DNA from: Paludibacter propionicigenes WB4
Lineage (GTDB): Bacteria > Bacteroidota > Bacteroidia > Bacteroidales > Paludibacteraceae
Reading direction: 5' to 3'
Assembly: GCF_000183135.1 (NCBI RefSeq)
Contig: NC_014734.1
Location: forward strand, 2,418,001 to 2,482,000
Length of the DNA: 64,000 bases
Made by a program: the position numbers and the translations under genes. The notes beneath the pieces are model-generated. The model made no database searches. It was not told where the DNA came from and saw only the letters and a program-made list of their open reading frames with translations. Shown here piece after piece: positions 55,086-63,455 of this stretch (position 1 is its first letter; each line of letters starts with the position of its first letter).

Positions 55086-55784
55086 TTATTTCTTTTCTTC
55101 TCTATTAATCTCATTAATGATTTCTCGTACATCTTTTGAAACAGCATCATAATTTCTTTTATTGTTTTCTGCTATTTGAATAACTACCCCAAATGACATT
55201 TTAAGAACAGGATCTAGAAACTTCTTTTTTTTGTCTTTATCTTGAAATATTAAATCTTCTATCTTACTCAGTCGTGAATTATAATATTTCTCTGCTTCAT
55301 CAGTAGATGGCACATCTTCCTGATAATATTCAAGAATCATTTTCTTGAGTTTTTTATTTTCGATAAATCCAATTTTTCCACTGGATTTAAAACCCTCATA
55401 ATTACCATTGTTAGTTTTACGGATGACATAAGATACTGCTATGTCAATACCTTGTTTTTTGTTCGATAAACTATCAATCCGCTCTTTTGTAAGATTTTTC
55501 AGGTAGCTGTATTGTTTAATTGCCTCGGATAGTTGCACTTTCTTTTTAGACATACTCTCTATGTCCTTATTCAAATCATCTTTTAAGTCGATCAGGAACT
55601 CCATCGCCTCTTTTTGTTGATGCTTTTCTTGAGTCCAACTGTGCAACCAAATGGAGAGCGTTACTGAAAAAACGATAATAAAAATTTCGATAAATATCTC
55701 TTTAGATTTTTCGATAATTGGTTTTTTGGAATTCTTCAGGGTCTTATATATTTTCCTCGAATGTTTTGTAATTTCGTCTTGCAT
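55086..55784 (-). CDS. Membrane-anchored coiled-coil protein (DUF6090-like)
   Basis: 232 residues. A single membrane helix at about 30-48 (IFIEIFIIVFSVTLSIWLHSW) is followed by a mainly helical, charged domain: LIDLKDDLNKDIESMSKKKV, YVIRKTNNGNYEGFKSSGKI, NKKLKKMILEYYQ. The FIEIFIIVFSVTLSIWLHSW-xEKHQQKEAMEFLIDLKDDL arrangement is typical of a DUF6090-like family in Bacteroidota with no known role. It lies between repeat copies A and B, the former touching its 3' end. Confidence 0.7.
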   Translation of the reverse strand: MQDEITKHSRKIYKTLKNSKKPIIEKSKEIFIEIFIIVFSVTLSIWLHSWTQEKHQQKEAMEFLIDLKDDLNKDIESMSKKKVQLSEAIKQYSYLKNLTKERIDSLSNKKQGIDIAVSYVIRKTNNGNYEGFKSSGKIGFIENKKLKKMILEYYQEDVPSTDEAEKYYNSRLSKIEDLIFQDKDKKKKFLDPVLKMSFGVVIQIAENNKRNYDAVSKDVREIINEINREEKK

Positions 55785-55809
55785 TGGTGTTTGTTTTTAT
55801 TATTTCTTT

Positions 55810-55885
55810 TGCTTCTTGTTGCAGCTTTTCAGGTTACGCTGTTTCTATTTTTCGGGCCTCGCGATTTTTAATCGCTAAATCCGGC
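55810..55885. repeat. Dispersed palindromic repeat, copy B
   Basis: GCAGCTTTTCAGGTTACGCT (55821 onward) is identical to copy A over 24 bases including GTTT, followed by GGGCCTCGCGATTTTTAATC (55854 onward) with the hairpin GCGATT-TTT-AATCGC. It ends at the stop of the gene 55886-56353. Confidence 0.75.
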
Positions 55886-56353
55886 TCAAAATGCAACAAT
55901 TATCTGTTTTTCATTTGCAATACTTTTGACAAACTCTTTAATCTCATTTTTAAAAGCATAGTCTATTTCTGAGAGATTGAAAGTCAGCGTTGTATTGTCA
56001 GTTTTGTGTATGTACAGTTTGTTGAAATTATAATTAACACTGTGGATTTCCGACCATAATGCGGTTTGCTCTTTTTCAAGTACTTTTGCTTTCAACGAAA
56101 TTTTCTCTTTATTTATCAAGATGAAAGCTTTGCCGAATAGTTCTACCATTCGAAATCCAAAACCGACCATCGTGTGAGATATTCCATTCAATGCAAAGAT
56201 TCCAACATAAAACCAATCAAAGAGCGATATCTTTTGTCCGTCTCTAATTTTCAGGACAATCCAAACAATGGAGATAATAAAGAAGCCTACACCTACAGCA
56301 ATTCCTAAGTACGATTTTTTCTCACTCCTTAATAAATTCTTCTTGATTTCCAT
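55886..56353 (-). CDS. Hypothetical protein with two membrane helices and PH-like domain
   Basis: 155 residues, not recognised. Two hydrophobic helices (YLGIAVGVGFFIISIVWIVL at about 15-35 and FDWFYVGIFALNGISHTMVG at about 45-65) precede a beta-rich region of about 85 residues (FILINKEKISLKAKVLEKEQ, INSVNY-like HSVNYNFNKLYIHKTDNTTL, TFNLSEIDYAFKNEIKEFV) that resembles bacterial PH-type domains found after two helices. No enzymatic motif. Sits between repeat copies B and C. Confidence 0.65.
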   Translation of the reverse strand: MEIKKNLLRSEKKSYLGIAVGVGFFIISIVWIVLKIRDGQKISLFDWFYVGIFALNGISHTMVGFGFRMVELFGKAFILINKEKISLKAKVLEKEQTALWSEIHSVNYNFNKLYIHKTDNTTLTFNLSEIDYAFKNEIKEFVKSIANEKQIIVAF

Positions 56354-56412
56354 AATCTGTTCTTTTATTCCATTCCTCCTCGTCTCTGATAAAGAGGTTA
56401 ATGGTTATTTCA

Positions 56413-56487
56413 TTTTGGGGTCTCGCAATTTTTAATCGCGGATTAAATCAACGCGATTAGAATTATGACCGTTGGTTCGCGAGACCC
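56413..56487. repeat. Dispersed palindromic repeat, copy C
   Basis: TTTTGGGGTCTCGCAATTTT followed by TAATCGCG (56413-56440) matches the second half of copy A. It is closed by the arm GCGAGACCC (56479-56487), which pairs with GGGTCTCGC; an inner pair AATCGCG/CGCGATT makes the whole a two-level hairpin. The GCAGCTTTTCAGG half is absent. It lies between genes 55886-56353 and 56556-57320. Confidence 0.7.
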
Positions 56488-56555
56488 TTCTCTGCATTCA
56501 TTTCGTCACTCCGTATATATCTATTTTTTATAGCTCCTCATTACAAACAAGCAAA

Positions 56556-57320
56556 CTATCTATTATACTTAAAAATATGTGTTTGCCATTTTGTCAAGGG
56601 GCTCACTCCTTTCTCAATATAATTCTTAAGAGCCGCTTCCGCATTCGAAAACTTATTATTATCTGCATTACAAAAAGTATATTCATACCCTCCTTTTTGT
56701 TCTTCCTTTGCATATATTCCTAAACACTCTAGCAAATCAGGACGAGATAGATCAAAAGGAACATAGTCGGTGCTGGCTGCTACACCTGAATAACTGAAAC
56801 CTTCAATGTTTTTATATAGAGATTCAATCCGTTGCATGCCATACTGAAATGAGATATTTAATAAAACAATTCCTCCATCTCCTAAGTAATTTTTAGCGCC
56901 GTTCAAAACCATTCGTCGAAAAGCAAAACCGTCATCCCCTGTACTCGATGGCGGATTAGCGATAATAAAATCGATCTTTCCTTTCATTTTCTCTAGTTCA
57001 GATTGATGCTGCTGCGAGAATGGTTGATATGAATCTGCCGGCATAAAAACAAGCTTATCTGCAACTTGATTCTCCTGTCCATTTATTATCGCTGCATCAA
57101 TATTCGGTTGGGCAATATCCAAACCATACACTTTATCAACTCCCTTGATACGAGCGGCCAATATTGCTAAGCAACCAACTCCGCATCCCCAATCAATACC
57201 GGTACCATGTAAAAGACTTTGATTATCAATAATTGCCTGGATAAGAATATTGCTTGCCGGAGTCAAACTAAAAGTTCCTACAGGATGATAGAACTTAAAT
57301 TTTCCCAGCCCATTAGTCAT
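56556..57320 (-). CDS. Class I methyltransferase (small-domain, NPP[S] type)
   Basis: 254 residues. SAM-binding motif I GIDWGCGVGCLAILAARIKG, motif II VYGLDIAQPNIDAA, and motif IV FIIANPPSSTGDDG; NPP[FYWS] motifs occur in methyltransferases of nitrogen atoms in nucleic acids, proteins (PrmC-like) or small metabolites. The N-terminal FYHPVGTFSLTPASNILIQA has the proline/threonine-rich lead of that class. No target-recognition domain for DNA is seen. Its substrate is unknown; it is not linked to a restriction gene. Confidence 0.8.
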   Translation of the reverse strand: MTNGLGKFKFYHPVGTFSLTPASNILIQAIIDNQSLLHGTGIDWGCGVGCLAILAARIKGVDKVYGLDIAQPNIDAAIINGQENQVADKLVFMPADSYQPFSQQHQSELEKMKGKIDFIIANPPSSTGDDGFAFRRMVLNGAKNYLGDGGIVLLNISFQYGMQRIESLYKNIEGFSYSGVAASTDYVPFDLSRPDLLECLGIYAKEEQKGGYEYTFCNADNNKFSNAEAALKNYIEKGVSPLTKWQTHIFKYNR

Positions 57321-57425
57321 TTCCTTATTGAAAACACTATAGTCTCCACCCGTTCATTTTCTCTAATCATAATGAAATTTGTTTATTTTCACCTCTCCCC
57401 CCCCGTTTACATCAGGGAAGTCTCT

Positions 57426-58232
57426 TTACAAACCATCTTCCTCTGTTTTATTTTCTTCTTCCTTTTGGCGTAGCTCAGCTTCTCTCTGCTCCTTCCATCT
57501 TTCCGCACATTTTGCATTGTATTCTTCATAAGGTAAGTCCAAATCATCTACGCCAAAACCATATTTAATAAATCCATCGTAATGTTCAAAATCTAACTCA
57601 TAATTGGTGTACTCATCGCGCATAAATACTTCAAACATAATCCAGCCGTCGGCATCTAACTCTTGCACTTCCGGGTAGTATTTAAACGTTAGGCTTTGCA
57701 GCAGATCATAGAATTCAGATCGCGGTTTTTCTTTGAAAGCAAATACCTCGTCGGCTTCCTTTCGGTCCTTTTCAATAAACTTTTGAATTTGTTCCTTGGT
57801 CAGCCAGTCGAACTGATCCCAAAATGTCGGATCCTGATACCTCGGTTTTCGGTACGACAGATAACTGACAGCCCATTCGTCGAGCTTTGGGAATACCTCG
57901 CGCAGATCTTTTCCGGTTTTCCATTCCTCAACCATATTGCGCAAAAACAAGATAAACTCATGTCCTACCCATTCTATTTTACGTTCTATCCTTGCCAGCA
58001 CTTCCGGCCGGGTTTCGGTAGCGATATACTTGTAATGTCGGTTTACCATTTGGCGAAGCGGTTTTTTCAGTTCATTTTTGAAAGGCACATATACCGAATG
58101 ATAAAACAGTTCAACTTTCAGCGGCAATCCAGGGATAGGATTGTTCTTCCAATCAAAAAAACGCAGATTGTTATCGTACCATGCTTCGGCTTCCTACATT
58201 TCTAAAACGTCGTCTTCTTCGTCTTCAAACAT
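57426..58232 (-). pseudogene. Hypothetical acidic protein gene interrupted by an amber codon at codon 13
   Basis: An ATG at 58230-58232 opens MFEDEEDDVLEM, then TAG (58194-58196) in frame, and the same frame continues EAEAWYDNNLRFFDWKNNP and on for 233 more residues from the TTG at 58127 to the stop at 57426. The resumed reading has good coding character right after the stop (EAEAWYDNNLRFF), so the amber codon looks like a single-base lesion, a sequencing error or, less likely, a recoding event. The protein is soluble, acidic with aromatic residues (WDQFDWLTKEQIQKFIEKD, YNAKCAERWKEQREAE) and unrecognised. It follows gene 58263-59219 after 30 bp, so the two form a pair. Confidence 0.6.
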
Positions 58233-58262
58233 AGCTCTGTAATTTAAAAGATAGAACCTTAT

Positions 58263-59219
58263 TCAACTCAGCATTTTATACCAGTCAAATTTTTCCTGGC
58301 TTTCGATAGAATCTTGTACTGTACCTCTACATAGTTCTACCAACTTAGCAGCACCGGTATACCATATTTTTTGTACATCAGCTACGAATCCACGGGACAC
58401 CATTACTTCGTTCAAAAAATCCCCCTTTTCGCCCATTGCCATCTGTAAGGCGCAATCTTGTGCAATCAGGAAATAATGTATTTCCAACTGATTAAGTGTA
58501 ATTTCCTGTTGGCTTAATACGATACATTTGTTGCGCAGACTATAGAAAAAGGATTCAGGCACGATGTCAAAAAATTTCTCCCGGTTAAGCCGACGATTGA
58601 AGTGCAGGTTATGAAACAACACCTCTTCCATGATCATTAGCGTCAGGTTTATTGTAACTATCCAGTTCTGGCTAGGAGGAAGCGTGATGGCATGCATTGC
58701 TATAGCCTCAGCATTTGCTTCCAGAAAAGGTTTTCGGTGATCGAAATAGTCAGCAATCAAATTTGCAGTAAGCTTATCTATTTCGTCTGCGGGAATCTCC
58801 GGTTCATGCTCCACTATTTCCGACGGGAGTTTTACTCCTCTGGCAGCACATTGTTTTATAAAATGGTACAGCCCGTTTTGAATGGCATTTTCAACCAATA
58901 CCCTCAGTCGTCCGGGCATAAACACATCATCCCATTCGAAATCCGGAATTTCTTCCATACGGTAATGTGCCCGAATCTTCAGAATAGCATACTGTGGAAG
59001 TTTGGCATACGCGTCTACGTAAAATTCCCTGATTTGCGTGTCACTTATGCTGAAGTCATACGCACAGGTTACCATAAACATCGGAATGTCGGAATCTTCC
59101 GGTTCATCCACATTCATCCCTACAAAATTTTCCACGTCAGGATTCTCAGGGGAGAATTTTTCGAACCATAAAATATCAATTTTAAACAAATCGAAAGTAA
59201 TGTCTAATGTTTTTTCCAT
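58263..59219 (-). CDS. Hypothetical cytoplasmic protein
   Basis: 318 residues, not recognised. No signal peptide or membrane helix. The start MEKTLDITFDLFKIDILWFE leads into strands and then helices (LPQYAILKIRAHYRMEEI, RVLVENAIQNGLYHFIKQCA, FFYSLRNKCIVLSQQEITLN). The middle resembles the end of SecB-like or Bacteroidota preprotein-translocase-associated chaperones in its RVLVENAIQNGLYHF pattern, but this is a weak impression. Partnered with the acidic gene downstream (30 bp). It could be the last part of the operon that begins beyond 64000, but a hairpin at 59285 separates them. Confidence 0.65.
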   Translation of the reverse strand: MEKTLDITFDLFKIDILWFEKFSPENPDVENFVGMNVDEPEDSDIPMFMVTCAYDFSISDTQIREFYVDAYAKLPQYAILKIRAHYRMEEIPDFEWDDVFMPGRLRVLVENAIQNGLYHFIKQCAARGVKLPSEIVEHEPEIPADEIDKLTANLIADYFDHRKPFLEANAEAIAMHAITLPPSQNWIVTINLTLMIMEEVLFHNLHFNRRLNREKFFDIVPESFFYSLRNKCIVLSQQEITLNQLEIHYFLIAQDCALQMAMGEKGDFLNEVMVSRGFVADVQKIWYTGAAKLVELCRGTVQDSIESQEKFDWYKMLS

Positions 59220-59284
59220 ACTGGTTAGTTATTTGTTTTCAACTAAGTTTTTTTGCTGTCGTTCGTAAAACGATTGACTACATA

Positions 59285-59307
59285 CCCCCTCGTTATAAAC
59301 AAGGGGG
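59285..59307 (-). terminator. Hairpin after the MotB-like gene
   Basis: CCCCCT (59285-59290) pairs with AGGGGG (59302-59307), extended by GTT/AAC inside across one mismatch. It lies 39 bases after the stop at 59346 and before the next gene; no strong T-run follows on the minus strand. Confidence 0.5.
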
Positions 59308-59345
59308 AGAGATTTGTAGAAACTCGACGTTTAGATACAACAATT

Positions 59346-59999
59346 TTAGCGTGTTGTTTCGGGCGAACTAACCTTGGGAATGATTTGTATAGTAAATCGT
59401 TTATTGTTTTCTTCATGCACAGTATCCCTATCAAAACCACCGTAGCCACTTCCACAAATTAAAACCTCTGTATTGTTTTTACTAAAATCAATTCCATGAC
59501 GATACCAAAGAAGATAAACTGCCAATGCTCTTTCATAACTTGTTTTGTAGCCAGATATATTATTCTTATCAATAGTTTTATTCCAAGTATTAGCCATATT
59601 ACCTTCAATAACCAATTGATATGAAATTCCATGATTTTTAGCTGATAATTTTTTCAACAATCGTTCCAAGTCTTTTCCAATTTCTAATGTAGTGTTTATG
59701 TATTGCGGTAAGATATTGGTCTGAGTAGGTTGAAAGATTTCTTGACCAATTAAATCTTTCGCAACAAATTTCTTTGTTTGGGGAAAATATATGAACTTTT
59801 TGGATTCAGTTAAAGGCTTAAACTGCTCATCGATTTGTCTTATCCAGTTTAACCTATTTAGCTCAATTGCCTGACCCTCTATTTTTTTATGCAACATTAC
59901 TATCACCAAGACAAAAAGCACTAGCATTACAAAGAACAAGCTTGTCATCAAATCCGAATAGCTTGTCCAGAAAAAGGATTCTTTTTTTGATTTACTCAT
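59346..59999 (-). CDS. MotB/ZorB-like membrane protein with OmpA-type C-terminal domain
   Basis: 217 residues. One N-terminal membrane helix with the motif SYSDLMTSLFFVMLVLFVLV; Asp16 corresponds to the proton-conducting aspartate of MotB and ZorB. A coiled stretch and an OmpA/MotB peptidoglycan-binding domain follow: SYQLVIEGNMANTW, KTSYERALAVYLLW, TEVLICGSGYGGFD and ENNKRFTIQIIPK, the last two matching the conserved G-x-G and N-x-R-x3-I positions. MotB-type proteins need a MotA/ZorA-type partner with several helices; none is visible in the window. Last gene of the operon, 18 bp after the zinc-ribbon gene. Confidence 0.82.
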   Translation of the reverse strand: MSKSKKESFFWTSYSDLMTSLFFVMLVLFVLVIVMLHKKIEGQAIELNRLNWIRQIDEQFKPLTESKKFIYFPQTKKFVAKDLIGQEIFQPTQTNILPQYINTTLEIGKDLERLLKKLSAKNHGISYQLVIEGNMANTWNKTIDKNNISGYKTSYERALAVYLLWYRHGIDFSKNNTEVLICGSGYGGFDRDTVHEENNKRFTIQIIPKVSSPETTR

Positions 60000-60017
60000 A
60001 TTATTGTTATTAATACA

Positions 60018-60857
60018 TTACAATTTACTTTTTCCTATTCCATTACAGATGCTGCATTTTACTTCTTCATTTATTTTTCCTGAACCATTACAAGTTTTAC
60101 ATATACTTTTCCCTTTTCCTAAACACACTGGACATGTGGCTTTCATCCAATTTGTTTCAGCACCTACTATACTACCAGTACCACCACATTTAGAGCAATC
60201 AGAAGTGCCAGTACCTTTACAAATCGAACAATTCTCTTTGCTATAAGTAAATCCTTTACCTTCGCATATCTTGCATTCTATGTATGCATCTGCGTTTGAT
60301 GATTCCTTGTCTTGACTGTTATTTACGTTATTTTTTTTTGATTTTGCATGTTTCTTGCGTTTGGAAATATGCCGATTCAAATTAGCTGATTTGCTTATTT
60401 CAGTTGAATCCTGAGCTTTAGCGTTAGTTTTGTTTTGAACATAGTAGTCAGCTAAACCGATCGAACTAATTCCCAAAATTAAACAAGCTATCAATAAAAT
60501 AGATACCCATTTATTTCGGCTGTTTTTTATACTTTCCAGTTGTTTGGTAAGAATTGAGATTTTCCTGTCTTTTTCTGATAATGTGTTTGAATATGTACTA
60601 ATCTCTCGCTGTTTTTCGTTTAGTTTCAGCTTGTAATCTGCAACGATTTTTTGTGCTTTTTCGGACGTGTTTTTGAATTTTCGCATTTCTTCGAGAGCCA
60701 CATTTAACCCTTGAATCGTAGTGTTGGCTTCGTGCAACTCAATACGCAATTTATCTTCTTCCGAAAGTTCTTTGTCGGGAAGTTCAACACCACATTTACT
60801 GCAATGATTAGCAGCGCTATGGTTGATTGTTTCGCATACTGGACATTGTTTCGACAT
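60018..60857 (-). CDS. Membrane protein with N-terminal zinc ribbon and six DnaJ-type CxxCxGxG motifs
   Basis: 279 residues. Residues 5-22 form a zinc ribbon (CPVC ... CSKCG); a coiled coil covers about 30-130; one membrane helix (WVSILLIACLILGISSIGLA) lies at about 135-155; then a basic linker (KRKKHAKSKK). The C-terminal 90 residues carry CKICEGKG, CSICKGTG, CSKCGGTG, CPVCLGKG, CKTCNGSG and CSICNGIG: a DnaJ cysteine-rich zinc domain with two extra motifs, without J domain. In DnaJ this part binds unfolded protein. Nine bases separate it from the small membrane protein gene upstream. Confidence 0.8.
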   Translation of the reverse strand: MSKQCPVCETINHSAANHCSKCGVELPDKELSEEDKLRIELHEANTTIQGLNVALEEMRKFKNTSEKAQKIVADYKLKLNEKQREISTYSNTLSEKDRKISILTKQLESIKNSRNKWVSILLIACLILGISSIGLADYYVQNKTNAKAQDSTEISKSANLNRHISKRKKHAKSKKNNVNNSQDKESSNADAYIECKICEGKGFTYSKENCSICKGTGTSDCSKCGGTGSIVGAETNWMKATCPVCLGKGKSICKTCNGSGKINEEVKCSICNGIGKSKL

Positions 60858-60866
60858 AATTCTTAT

Positions 60867-61064
60867 TTACGACAATAAAATATGATACAGGTATTTTATA
60901 ATATCAATGACTCCTAAAATAACAATAAGTGCCCCTACTACTATACAGACAATTGATACAAAGCGTTTATAGACCGATCTCTTTTTGCTTTTCTTTTTAA
61001 ATATAAGACTGGGCAAAGCTAGCCAAATAAATAATCCGATTATGATTTTTATAATTGCCCACAT
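60867..61064 (-). CDS. Small two-helix membrane protein
   Basis: 65 residues: two hydrophobic helices (IIKIIIGLFIWLALPSLIF and IVCIVVGALIVILGVIDIIK) with a strongly basic loop KKKSKKRSVYKR between them, so both ends face out and the loop lies in the cytoplasm. No family recognised. Its firm place in the operon (9 bp gaps on both sides) supports it as a real gene despite its size. Confidence 0.7.
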   Translation of the reverse strand: MWAIIKIIIGLFIWLALPSLIFKKKSKKRSVYKRFVSIVCIVVGALIVILGVIDIIKYLYHILLS

Positions 61065-61073
61065 AATGGTTCT

Positions 61074-61610
61074 TTATTCAAATGTTATCTCATTTCGGTT
61101 ATAATCAATTGAGATTTTACCGAAAGCAGCCAATGCTGACTGACCTAAAAGCAAGGGTGCGTCCATATTATCCACTATAGATGCCTGAACGTTATTTAAT
61201 TCCAAATTCCCAATTTCTACTTTTCGAAGATTGACTATCATTCCTTCGTGAATGCTACCATCTGCAATTCTATATTGCTGCGTTCCCTGAAAATCTTCGT
61301 CTTTTAATTTTCCTTGTTTATACAAAAACAATGCTTCTGTCAATGACATGGTAATATTTGAAGCTCCGGTATCGAATATAAATTCCATTTCCGTACCGTT
61401 TATCTTGCATGGAACATGGTAAACACCATCTTGCTGACTCATTTTCACTACTGATTTATCAAAATTACGTTTCTGATGGCATGTTTCTCTGGGTGCAACT
61501 TGTTCTCTTTCAATTTTTCTTTCATCCAAGTGCTCTCTGTTACTACGATGTCGACACGAAACAATAAATAACAGAATTATCAATATATAGATTATATTTT
61601 TATTGTTCAT
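61074..61610 (-). CDS. Retropepsin-like aspartic protease lipoprotein
   Basis: 178 residues. Lipoprotein signal IIYILIILLFIVSCRHRS with Cys19. The C-terminal 115 residues form a single retropepsin-like lobe: EMEFIFDTGASNITMSLTEA with catalytic Asp80 in DTGAS, RIADGSIHEGMIVNLRKVEI, and APLLLGQSALAAFGKISIDY with the Leu-Leu-Gly-x-x pattern before the final helix. Such clan AA proteases work as dimers and may process a protein in the periplasm; neighbours in the operon are natural candidates. A 7-bp gap separates it from the large membrane protein gene upstream. Confidence 0.85.
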   Translation of the reverse strand: MNNKNIIYILIILLFIVSCRHRSNREHLDERKIEREQVAPRETCHQKRNFDKSVVKMSQQDGVYHVPCKINGTEMEFIFDTGASNITMSLTEALFLYKQGKLKDEDFQGTQQYRIADGSIHEGMIVNLRKVEIGNLELNNVQASIVDNMDAPLLLGQSALAAFGKISIDYNRNEITFE

Positions 61611-61617
61611 GTGATTC

Positions 61618-63450
61618 TTAATTTTTCCTCGTTACTTTTTTTCTAATATTAAATATCTTCAAATATAATCTATTAGAGGGAGCCCCTTTAGCTTTTATGG
61701 TACAATGTTTAAAATCCTTTCTTTCTTCATCATTTTCATGCTTCTGGAAAAAAAACAACAAAAGGCTAATAAGAAATACAAACAAAAGCCAAAATATGAA
61801 AAATAATGGCATAACACAAAGAATTCTCACTCCATAGAGAATTAAAATACAAATACCTAAAAACGGTAAAAATACAATATAAGGTGCGACAATATTTAAC
61901 AACTGGTTATTTGTAACGCAACGACAATTGCTTATTTTTAAACAAAAAAACCAACTAATAAAATATAACAAAACAAAAAATAGAGTATTAAGAAAAATCA
62001 AGAGATAACAAACATTTATAGCCAAACATTCTTTAAAACAAATCAGTATTTTTTGCCTTATTCTACCAGATGGTGTTGAAATCTCCAAAAAAAAATTATT
62101 TATATTATCTTGATTATCAGCAAATGTAAGTGGATATTTAGTTATGCTATCTATCTCCAATTCTTCAGGATCACCAAATAATTGCTTTGATTTATTTAAT
62201 TGTAAACCAATATTCAATACAAGTTTTTCTTTATTTCCTGACTCGCATTTTAATCGGAATAAAAATATAGAATCTTTTTTGGGTAAGTTTTTAAATATGA
62301 CAGTTGAAGCATTAATGTTTTGAAATTTACCAGACGCTAATGGATAATAAAAGTCCAATTGCTGACTCGTATCTTTCACAGGTATTTGAACAATAAAAGA
62401 ACAGAAATTTTTAATTTCATTTTCATCTATTATGTTCGGTTGATAAAATTTATCGAAAGGTATAAATGTGGTATACTTATCAATCAATGAATTGTTTTTT
62501 GCAATTGCATCTTTATTCTGTTTTAAATTTCCTTTTAATTGTAAAATTTGCAAAATGTTTTTTGGATAATTCTCTGTATAATTTTTAAGCTCTTGTTCTA
62601 ACAAGCCATAAGTATTTTTGATGGAGTCAGATTCAACATCTGTAAGAATCGTTATAACAGATTTTCCATTGCAAAAATGAGACTGTGTGGTTGCAATTCT
62701 AAATATCTCAGAAACATCAGTTTTCCTATTTTGACGCCAATGTGGATATGATTTTTTTTCAGAATTATTCCTAATCAAGCCGCCGTTTTGATTTCCTAAT
62801 GTATCAATATAGTTTTTTAGAATATCTTTTATTCCCCCTTTTATTACACTACTTGTTGGGACACGACTATTATCTTTTAAACCAGTATTTCCATTGTAAA
62901 TAAGGACAGTACAGTTTACATTACTATCTTTTTGGCTTAACGATAAAAGCATCTCACATAATAAAACATCTGGTATCTCAAATTGGCTTTTAATAATATT
63001 TTTATACTTAATCAAAATGTTGTTATCTATAAGGCCCTCTCTTTTAATATCTTGAATAAAATGATTTGATAGGGTATCTTTTATTATTGAATCACATAGA
63101 TTTATAGTCGATAATGTCCTGTCTATAATAAAATTATATTTATACTCTTCTGCAATGAGATTGTTTTTGTCAAATCTAATAATTTGTTCAAAATTGCTAT
63201 TAATCCGTTTGATTTGATTAATGGGATAAGATAAAAAATTGTCGTGATTGTACCTATTCAGTAAAATGTTTGTATATGATGAATATAAATATGTAATAGC
63301 CGAAAATATGAAACCAAAAATCCCAAAAACAAATTTGATATAAAAGTTTTTAAAGAAACACCCTGTTATAATCTTATGATATAAGATTATAGTAACACCC
63401 AGAATAACACAAATTAAACAAATTAATATGAGCAATATTTTTTCTGTCAT
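61618..63450 (-). CDS. Large membrane protein with probable VWA-like domain
   Basis: 610 residues. Two N-terminal helices (about 5-25 and 38-60), a soluble part of about 400 residues, then three or four C-terminal helices (about 470-580). Residues about 100-280 look like a von Willebrand A-type fold with a near-standard MIDAS: Asp110-x-Thr112-x-Ser114 in NFIIDRTLSTINL, Thr244 region in NRKTDVSEIF, and Asp271 in VITILTDVESDS. A second beta-rich part (about 360-460) has sandwich character. VWA proteins in membranes often assemble partners in a metal-dependent way. More AT-rich than the rest of the window. Six bases from the upstream gene's stop. Confidence 0.7.
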   Translation of the reverse strand: MTEKILLILICLICVILGVTIILYHKIITGCFFKNFYIKFVFGIFGFIFSAITYLYSSYTNILLNRYNHDNFLSYPINQIKRINSNFEQIIRFDKNNLIAEEYKYNFIIDRTLSTINLCDSIIKDTLSNHFIQDIKREGLIDNNILIKYKNIIKSQFEIPDVLLCEMLLSLSQKDSNVNCTVLIYNGNTGLKDNSRVPTSSVIKGGIKDILKNYIDTLGNQNGGLIRNNSEKKSYPHWRQNRKTDVSEIFRIATTQSHFCNGKSVITILTDVESDSIKNTYGLLEQELKNYTENYPKNILQILQLKGNLKQNKDAIAKNNSLIDKYTTFIPFDKFYQPNIIDENEIKNFCSFIVQIPVKDTSQQLDFYYPLASGKFQNINASTVIFKNLPKKDSIFLFRLKCESGNKEKLVLNIGLQLNKSKQLFGDPEELEIDSITKYPLTFADNQDNINNFFLEISTPSGRIRQKILICFKECLAINVCYLLIFLNTLFFVLLYFISWFFCLKISNCRCVTNNQLLNIVAPYIVFLPFLGICILILYGVRILCVMPLFFIFWLLFVFLISLLLFFFQKHENDEERKDFKHCTIKAKGAPSNRLYLKIFNIRKKVTRKN

Positions 63451-63455
63451 TCTTA

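Noticed and set aside
55651-55972. Plus-strand frames with Phe/Leu/Cys-rich products around repeat copy B
   Set aside because: Translations of the dispersed repeat and antisense of the flanking genes.
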